Source of the DNA: an uncultured Lachnospiraceae bacterium
GTDB taxonomy: Bacteria > Bacillota > Clostridia > Lachnospirales > Lachnospiraceae
Length of the DNA stretch: 27,862 nt
Assembly: GCA_910585215.1 (NCBI GenBank)
Contig: CAJUDQ010000001.1
Span: 1-27,862 of the forward strand
Direction: 5' to 3'
Positions 22,394 through 27,862 of this stretch are shown here, piece after piece (positions within the stretch are counted from its first letter, which is position 1; each line of letters opens with the position of its first letter). Position numbers and translations under genes: made by a program. The notes under the pieces are model-generated. The model was not told the origin of the DNA. It ran no database searches and worked only from the letters and a program-made list of their open reading frames with translations.

Positions 22394-24853
22394 CTACTCA
22401 TATCTGATTCTCTCCATAAGTTCCTCTTTCGCTATTCCTCGATACATAATCACTGGTATCAGCACGCAAACCATAATCACCATAATACACACAACACCCA
22501 CAGTTACCGGCGGTAAGGTAAATCTTACCCATTGAACCATATTTGCCAGTATTTTTACAGCCAGCACAGTAAATCCAAGTCCTACGGTAAACATTACCCC
22601 TACTGATACAATGGCATATCCTATTCCTTCTTTGATAAGCATCGAAAGTATCTGTTTTTTTGTCATACCAATGCTTTCAAGAATGGATATCTCCTTTTTT
22701 CTTGCCTGAATACCTGCACTTATCAGACTGATAAAATTCATAATTCCAAGAAATACAAATATCAGCGAAAATCCATTTCCTATGATTGTAAGCATTGTGA
22801 TGATAAATTTTGTATCTTCTCTGACATCCTCTACACTTAAGATATCAATTTCCTTATTTCCCGACAAAAGTGATTCTATATTTTGAATTACTTCATGTTC
22901 TCTTTCATTTCCTGCATATATATAAATGGACTTTGTCTTTATTTTATTTTTACCTGCTATTTTCTCAAGTTCTGTTTCAGGTACAATCAGATTTAATCCA
23001 TGTCCGTCAGAGCCGCCAATAAAAATTCCCATATCGATATATCCGCCGAAAGAAAATATCTGTCGTGAACCGTCTTCTAAGACAGCCTCCACCTTTTCAG
23101 GCGGAATAAACTCTTTTTTATATCCGGAACCAATATAATAATATTTTCCTGACTGAAATTTTTCCAATTCTTTTTTTGAAATTCCTTTATATTTTTCAAA
23201 TAACTCTGCATCCAATCCTATTATCTCTGCAGAAAAATTGCTTCGAATCTCGTTTTCTTTTATCGAAAAATCTTTCTCCATCCACTGGATAAAAGAATCA
23301 AATTCTTTCAAATCCTCTGCATGATATTTCACTGCCTGCTCTAAATAAACATCTGCTACTCCTTCTGTGTTTTTTATCTCCTGAGCCAATTCTTCTGTGA
23401 GAGCATCCGCTAAAATATATTTTCCCTCTTCATTCATCACATACTCATTGCTTAGTTCTATTGTTGAATCAATCACGGAATCTACATAATGTTTGGGGCT
23501 GATAGAAGCCACTACAGTTGAAACACACAGAAAAATAATCAATCCTAATGATAAGGAAACAAGTACAAAAATACTTCTTTTTTTATTGGAAAACATATTC
23601 CGATATGCCATAACAGTAGAAATTGATTGATTTTTACTGGTTTTTAATCTTTTATTTTTTATTTCTCTCTCATTTTCCATATATCTCAATGATTCTATCG
23701 CTGACAATGACTGCATGCGTTTTGCCGGTCTGCCTGCGCTGACAAAGACTGTGGCAAATGTAAATAATACCGAAAACAAAATAATACTGATATGAAAATT
23801 CCAAAATGCTGTGACGTCCTGATTTGAATAATGATTCACCAGCGCCGGCAGTCCATACATGGACACTGCCAGTCCGATTGCTACGCCGATTAAAATCCCA
23901 AGACTTCCCAGATATACAGATTGTCGGTAAATTATCTTTTTAATTTGTTTTCCAGTGGCGCCAAGAGTTTTTAAAAGCCCATAGGTTTTTACATCCTGTG
24001 AAACGGAAATATAGAATACATTATAAATTAAAAGATAGGCGCATACTAAAATCATAATAAGAACTATAATAATAATTGCCAAAGTCTGAAGCTTTTCTTG
24101 TGAAAATCTGACAGCACTGAAAGCAGAAAGTTTCTGCTCCTTTGTAATATTCAGCTCTTTTGTCAAATCCTCAAGTATTTTCTCTATATCACTTTCCTGC
24201 TTTGCTTCTTTAAAATTAAAATAAACTGTCTTTTGCTCTGGTTCTATTTTTCTGCTGTATGTTTCAGATACAAATCCTTTTCCCAATTCTTCATTCATAA
24301 ATTCTGATGAAAAAAATCCGGAAATAATAAATTCTTCTTCGTTTCCATTGATAGTGAGAAAAATTCGGTCTCCTTTTTTCAAATTTTCTCCTTTTAGCGC
24401 TTGGATAAAATTTGAGGACAACATAATTTCATTTTCCTTTTCAGGATAATTTCCCTGAATATCCCATATTCCCTGTTTTATCATTGAATAAGAAGTTTTA
24501 TCCTCATAAGACAGCATAATTTTCATTTCGTTTTCTGCTTTTATTATTTCTTTTGACAGTACTCCTTTTGGCAGAACGGTACTGATTCCAACGTCAGATA
24601 CCAGAGAAGATTTTTTTAATACCGATATCTGTTTTTCATCAGCGCCAGTCAGACACCCCTCCGCTGAAGTTCCATAAGAACGTTTTGCCATGCCGTCATA
24701 GCTGGACAGCCCATTAATACCTATAGAAAATACTGCTGTTAAAATAAATGCTGCCAGTGCTATGGAAATAATAGAAATAAAATTTCTTCCCCGACGGAAT
24801 TTCAGGGAATTTTTTACATAATTTTTTGTTACAAGGTCTGTATTGTAAAACAT
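22394..24853 (-). CDS. FtsX-family ABC transporter permease
   Basis: 819 residues from ATG 24853, preceded by AGGAGGG; a longer frame would overlap the ATPase gene. It begins with TM1 (about 20-40) and a MacB-like periplasmic-type domain. The first FtsX domain (about 255-350) includes YGLLKTLGATGKQIKKIIYR; a second extracytoplasmic region and a C-terminal FtsX domain (about 700-815) include EISILESIGMTKKQILSML. Two FtsX domains in one chain are typical of mechanotransmission or peptide-handling ABC systems in Firmicutes. It works with the ATPase encoded 10 nt upstream. The adjacent kinase-regulator pair suggests antimicrobial-peptide sensing and export, which is inference. Confidence 0.92.
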   Translation of the reverse strand: MFYNTDLVTKNYVKNSLKFRRGRNFISIISIALAAFILTAVFSIGINGLSSYDGMAKRSYGTSAEGCLTGADEKQISVLKKSSLVSDVGISTVLPKGVLSKEIIKAENEMKIMLSYEDKTSYSMIKQGIWDIQGNYPEKENEIMLSSNFIQALKGENLKKGDRIFLTINGNEEEFIISGFFSSEFMNEELGKGFVSETYSRKIEPEQKTVYFNFKEAKQESDIEKILEDLTKELNITKEQKLSAFSAVRFSQEKLQTLAIIIIVLIMILVCAYLLIYNVFYISVSQDVKTYGLLKTLGATGKQIKKIIYRQSVYLGSLGILIGVAIGLAVSMYGLPALVNHYSNQDVTAFWNFHISIILFSVLFTFATVFVSAGRPAKRMQSLSAIESLRYMENEREIKNKRLKTSKNQSISTVMAYRNMFSNKKRSIFVLVSLSLGLIIFLCVSTVVASISPKHYVDSVIDSTIELSNEYVMNEEGKYILADALTEELAQEIKNTEGVADVYLEQAVKYHAEDLKEFDSFIQWMEKDFSIKENEIRSNFSAEIIGLDAELFEKYKGISKKELEKFQSGKYYYIGSGYKKEFIPPEKVEAVLEDGSRQIFSFGGYIDMGIFIGGSDGHGLNLIVPETELEKIAGKNKIKTKSIYIYAGNEREHEVIQNIESLLSGNKEIDILSVEDVREDTKFIITMLTIIGNGFSLIFVFLGIMNFISLISAGIQARKKEISILESIGMTKKQILSMLIKEGIGYAIVSVGVMFTVGLGFTVLAVKILANMVQWVRFTLPPVTVGVVCIMVIMVCVLIPVIMYRGIAKEELMERIRYE

Positions 24854-24863
24854 AATATCCCTC

Positions 24864-25532
24864 CTATGCCGATACGATACGACCGTCTTCAATTCGGATA
24901 ATACGGTCTGCCATCTGTGCAATCTGTTCGTTATGGGTAATCATTACAAGGGTTTGATGATATTTTTCCGAAGTCATTTTCAAAAGCCCTAAAACGTCAC
25001 TGCTGGATTTCGAATCAAGATTTCCTGTTGGTTCATCGGCCAGTATAATTGCGGGTTTTGATGCCAGCGCTCTTGCGATTGCCACCCTCTGCTGCTGTCC
25101 GCCGGACAGCTCTGTTGGCATGGCCTCTATATAAGGTTCCATATTCATAAACTCCAAAAGCTCATGGATAAATTTTATATCCGGTTTATTTCCGTCAAGC
25201 CTTGCAGGTAATGATATATTATCATATACATTTAAAACCGGAACAAGATTATAATTCTGAAAAATAAATCCTACATTTCTTCTTCTGAAAATAGTAAGTT
25301 CTTCAGAGTTCATCTGCTGAATTTCCTTTTCATTGATTTTTATGCTTCCTGAGGTTGGAGAATCCAGACCGCCTATCATGTTTAATAACGTAGACTTCCC
25401 GCTTCCTGAGGTCCCTACAATTGCAATAAACTGTCCCTGTTCCACAGAAAGACTTACTCCGTCCAGAGCTTTTACAGTGTTGCTTCCTTTGCTATAATAT
25501 TTTTTTAATTCAGTTGTTTTTATAACATCCAT
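24864..25532 (-). CDS. MacB/LolD-type ABC transporter ATP-binding protein
   Basis: 222 residues, the usual length for this group. Walker A GTSGSGKS (40-47), Q-loop (FIFQNYNLVP), signature LSGGQQQRVAIARAL (142 on), Walker B IILADEP (162-168) followed by TGNLDSK, and H-loop VMITHNEQIA are all intact. The 'ADEPTGNLDS' run is characteristic of the LolD/MacB/BceA class that couples to FtsX permeases. The start is ATG after AAGGAG. It is the first gene of the pair with the FtsX permease, 180 bp after the kinase gene end, in a stretch that holds candidate regulator sites. Confidence 0.94.
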   Translation of the reverse strand: MDVIKTTELKKYYSKGSNTVKALDGVSLSVEQGQFIAIVGTSGSGKSTLLNMIGGLDSPTSGSIKINEKEIQQMNSEELTIFRRRNVGFIFQNYNLVPVLNVYDNISLPARLDGNKPDIKFIHELLEFMNMEPYIEAMPTELSGGQQQRVAIARALASKPAIILADEPTGNLDSKSSSDVLGLLKMTSEKYHQTLVMITHNEQIAQMADRIIRIEDGRIVSA

Positions 25533-25639
25533 AATGATATCTCCTTTATTATAAATTTATGTCAAACAGTTGAGCAACACAATCTTTCAATATGATTATC
25601 TGCTGCTTTTGCTTGCAACATAAAGAATATTAGCAAAAC

Positions 25640-25691
25640 AATGTCACCTAAATATCACAATTTTCCTGTATAAACAAAATAAAATGTCACA
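25640..25691 (-). promoter_or_regulatory. Candidate response-regulator direct repeats upstream of the ABC genes
   Basis: On the plus strand AATGTCACC (25640-25648), AATATCACA (25651-25659) and AATGTCACA (25683-25691) are near-identical, starting 11 and 32 bp apart, close to one and three helical turns. They lie upstream of a weak promoter (TTGCAA at 25613-25618) for the ATPase-FtsX pair. OmpR-type regulators bind such phased direct repeats, so the regulator at 26825-27502 is the natural candidate. Confidence 0.4.
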
Positions 25692-25705
25692 ATTCTGCGA
25701 CATTT
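25682..25705 (-). terminator. Weak hairpin after the histidine kinase gene
   Basis: AAATGTC and GACATTT form a 7-bp stem with a 10-nt loop, 8 nt beyond the kinase stop codon; the minus strand continues TATTTTG. It overlaps the third repeat of the candidate regulator site, so one of the two readings may be wrong. Confidence 0.4.
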
Positions 25706-25712
25706 CATTTTT

Positions 25713-26813
25713 TCACATTTCTTTATTTGGCAGATACACTTGAAATACAGTGCCATCGTTGTCTCTCTTATGTACTGTAATATATCCGTTTTGCATAAAT
25801 ATAATCTGTCTTGTCAGGTATAGCCCAATACCGATTCCATTATAATCATGCACTTTATCCTCTCTGTAAAACCTTTTAAAAATATCCTCATAATGTTCCG
25901 GCGAAACCCCTATTCCATTATCTGATATTTTTATTTCGGTATAAATTTCCTGAGCAGAAACAGTAATATCTATAATTCCCTTTTCAGGCGTATATTTTAC
26001 TGCATTATCCAGAATATTAAACAATGCCTCCTCTGTCCATTTTCTGTCATGATATACGAGCAGAGTTTCTTTACAGTCAACTGTTATCTGAATTTTCTTC
26101 TTTTCTGCTTCAATAAAAATATTTCCCAATGCCTGAGCAAGCGTATCAAAAATACTTTGCTCCTGCCTCTGAATATCTATTACGCCGCTTTCCAGTCTTG
26201 AAGCTTTTATTAAAGACTGCATAAGAAATTCTATCTTATCCATTTGAGAAATAAGCTGCTGCCAAAACAAATCCTGCTCTTTTTTTGTAATAGTTTCTCT
26301 TCCCAGTGTATTTATCAATATTTTCATATTGGAAAGAGGGGTTCTTAACTGGTGAGAGATATCAGAAATAAGAGTTTTCATCTTGGTTTTATCCTCTGCT
26401 CCTGTATTTCTCTGATACAGCATTAATTCATGAAGCTTTTCGAGCTTCGCCGCACATTTGGAAAGATAGGTTTCCTGATTTAAATTCAGACCTTCAAGCT
26501 CTTTTCCGTCAATTATATTGTCAAGAAGCTGTATAATATCCTCTAAAAATTTATCTACTGCTTTTTCTGTCAAATATAAAAGCAGCCAGCCGCAAAACAG
26601 AATCCCCAAAAGAAGAACAAGCACTGTGAGTTTATAAATAAGGTCAGCCCCAAACGCAAAATCTGTGTAAATATTCAGCCGGACAAAAACAGACCATACA
26701 ATAGCCTGTTCAGAAAATTTTTGACCAAAAAACAGCCAGATTATTTCCAGAATGGTCAAAATTATGATAAAAATAATCAGATACTGTTTCTTTCTATTGT
26801 ATTGTTTTTCCAT
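25713..26813 (-). CDS. Two-helix sensor histidine kinase
   Basis: 366 residues from ATG 26813 (AAAGG seven bases upstream; a GTG ten codons earlier lies inside the regulator gene). Two membrane helices (about 11-29 and 60-80) enclose a loop of only about 30 residues, so the sensing part is small. There is no clear HAMP domain. HisKA has SDISHQLRTPLSNMK (His154), HATPase_c has the N-box FNILDNAVKYTP, the G1 box ISDNGIG and the G2 box NGIGIGLYL. Kinases of this form, placed beside MacB/FtsX-type exporters, often detect cell-envelope stress or peptides through the exporter itself. It starts 11 nt after the regulator gene stop. Confidence 0.92.
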   Translation of the reverse strand: MEKQYNRKKQYLIIFIIILTILEIIWLFFGQKFSEQAIVWSVFVRLNIYTDFAFGADLIYKLTVLVLLLGILFCGWLLLYLTEKAVDKFLEDIIQLLDNIIDGKELEGLNLNQETYLSKCAAKLEKLHELMLYQRNTGAEDKTKMKTLISDISHQLRTPLSNMKILINTLGRETITKKEQDLFWQQLISQMDKIEFLMQSLIKASRLESGVIDIQRQEQSIFDTLAQALGNIFIEAEKKKIQITVDCKETLLVYHDRKWTEEALFNILDNAVKYTPEKGIIDITVSAQEIYTEIKISDNGIGVSPEHYEDIFKRFYREDKVHDYNGIGIGLYLTRQIIFMQNGYITVHKRDNDGTVFQVYLPNKEM

Positions 26814-26824
26814 AAGCCATACCT

Positions 26825-27502
26825 TTACTGCTCGCCTGTCCACATATATCCCATACCATACACCGTCTTGATATATTTATGGGTTTCATTTTCTATTTTA
26901 CTTCTCAAACGGCCGATATTTGTAGTTAACGCATGCTCATCTACATAATTCCCGCTGGAATCCCACAGCTTATCCATCAGTATAGTTCTGGTTAATACCT
27001 GATTTTTACTGCTGACAAAAATTTTTAACATTCTTAGTTCCAGTGGAGTAAGTGAAATCTTTTCATTTCCGACAGATACCGCCATTGTCTGAAAATCTGC
27101 GCTTAAATATCCGTCATTATAGCAGTCTGCTGCTCCCTTCTGTTCAAAGCGTTTTAAAATAACCTTGCATTTTTTTAGTAAAACTGGAATCGAAAACGGT
27201 TTTGTGATATAATCCTCTGCTCCAAGCTCATAACCTTTTAACATATCACTTTCCATATCATTTGCAGTCAGGAAGATACATGGAATATTCCAGCAGTCTT
27301 TGTATTTTTTTAGAAGTTCAAATCCGTTTCCGTCTCCAAGATTCACATCCATAATAAGCAAATCTGCGCAGGAGCTGGTAATATGTTTTTCTGCATCTGA
27401 AACGGAATAGCAGGAAAAGACTTCATAGCCTTCCATTTTCAGATTAAATTGAAGTGTGTTGTTTAATAAGTTATCGTCTTCTATAATAATAATTCTGCTC
27501 AT
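26825..27502 (-). CDS. OmpR-family response regulator
   Basis: 225 residues. The receiver domain has IIEDDN (acidic pocket 8-10), phospho-acceptor Asp52 (LLIMDVNLGDGNGFE), Thr79 and Lys101 (KPFS). The winged-helix output domain has LTPLELRMLKIFVSSKNQVL, then ILMDKLWDSSGNYVDEH and the recognition segment ALTTNIGRLRSKIE. It pairs with the kinase encoded just downstream. Its probable target is the ATPase-FtsX pair past the kinase gene, where phased repeats are seen. The start is 28 nt after the TPR gene stop, so the TPR gene may share its transcript. Confidence 0.94.
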   Translation of the reverse strand: MSRIIIIEDDNLLNNTLQFNLKMEGYEVFSCYSVSDAEKHITSSCADLLIMDVNLGDGNGFELLKKYKDCWNIPCIFLTANDMESDMLKGYELGAEDYITKPFSIPVLLKKCKVILKRFEQKGAADCYNDGYLSADFQTMAVSVGNEKISLTPLELRMLKIFVSSKNQVLTRTILMDKLWDSSGNYVDEHALTTNIGRLRSKIENETHKYIKTVYGMGYMWTGEQ

Positions 27503-27530
27503 TTATTTTTGCACTTTCTCTATTTTCAGA

Positions 27531-27862
27531 CTATTTTCTGTTTTTGTTTAAGTTCGCCAAATTTTCTTTAATAGTAATTGTGTCTGGATGGTTTTCTCCT
27601 AATATTTTTTCATGTATTGATAATGCTCTTTTATATAATTTTTCTGCTTCCTCATATTTTTCTTGATTTTCATATAAGACTGCCAGATTATTGTAATCAA
27701 CTGCTGTACTTATATGATTCTCTCCCAATATCTTTTCATCAATTGATATGGCTTTCTTATATAATTCTTCCGCTTTTTTATACTTTCCCCGACTTTCATA
27801 TAACCCTGCCAAATTATTATAATTGACTGCTATATTTATATGATTCTCTCCTAATATTTTTT
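27531..27862 (-). CDS. TPR-repeat protein, 3' end only
   Basis: The frame is open to the right edge of the window, so only the last 110 residues are seen. They contain tetratricopeptide repeats of about 42 residues in the kinesin-light-chain style (TPR_12): each has the form YNNLAVLYENQEKYEEAEKL, then YKRALSIHEKILGENH. Repeats two and three are very similar, and the repeat starts again at the edge. The protein ends NLANLNKNRK. Such arrays bind other proteins; in bacteria they are often joined to an NB-ARC, CHAT or other effector domain, which would lie outside the window. It is directly upstream of the regulator gene on the same strand. Confidence 0.85.
   Translation of the reverse strand, partial: KILGENHINIAVNYNNLAGLYESRGKYKKAEELYKKAISIDEKILGENHISTAVDYNNLAVLYENQEKYEEAEKLYKRALSIHEKILGENHPDTITIKENLANLNKNRK

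Noticed and set aside
25548..25577. TTGCTC, 18 bp, TATAAT as the promoter of the ATPase-FtsX pair
   Set aside because: The -10 box is directly followed by AAAGGAG and the start codon, so the transcript would begin inside or after its own ribosome binding site.
1..27862. CRISPR array, tRNA, rRNA or prophage genes
   Set aside because: No regularly spaced repeats, cloverleaf-like sequences, rRNA signatures or phage structural motifs were seen.

Overview
The window is AT-rich DNA from a Gram-positive anaerobe-like Firmicute, most likely a clostridial species close to Lachnospiraceae. This rests on strong AAGGAG-type ribosome binding sites, OmpR-type two-component systems, GntR/YtrA-controlled ABC exporters, AraC/GyrI regulators, an MMPL exporter with an LxxG-repeat lipoprotein, and a DUF6483-type protein. 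No rRNA, tRNA, CRISPR array, prophage or intact insertion sequence was seen. The placement is inference from gene content, not a database result.

Layout. 1-427 is a gene-free edge with an imperfect inverted repeat. 428-3894 is a minus-strand run of small accessory genes: GNAT acetyltransferase, AraC/GyrI regulator, ASCH protein, a second GNAT, and a frameshifted glyoxalase/VOC gene. 4065-7136 holds metF and a two-component system (HAMP histidine kinase and OmpR-type regulator, 4-nt overlap). Divergent from it is a secreted DUF2680 protein (7366-7857). 8061-11203 holds a second AraC/GyrI regulator, a DUF362 protein and endonuclease IV (nfo).

11349-14075 looks like a decay zone. It has an XRE-methyltransferase fusion followed by an ABC exporter cut off inside its membrane domain, a TetR gene with a lost start codon and lost 3' half, and an intact DUF6483 protein. 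14515-20128 is a coherent export module: an MMPL transporter and a very long LxxG/VTQ-repeat lipoprotein in one operon, with a divergent TetR regulator. The operon promoter is covered by a TetR-type operator, with a second one just downstream.

20394-22252 is a YtrA-type GntR repressor with an ABC ATPase and permease, under a consensus promoter whose -10 box is overlapped by a perfect inverted repeat. Convergent to it, 22394-27502 is a MacB/FtsX-type ABC exporter with its own kinase and response regulator, and candidate regulator sites between the two pairs. The right edge (27531-27862) carries the 3' end of a kinesin-light-chain-like TPR gene.

The general theme is sensing and exporting toxic or membrane-active compounds: three transport modules with dedicated regulators, two AraC/GyrI regulators, and remnants of two further regulator/transporter loci. 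The least ordinary pieces are the MMPL-lipoprotein-TetR module with its repeat-rich partner protein, a recurring TGACY-N3-RGTCA operator, and several strong intergenic hairpins.
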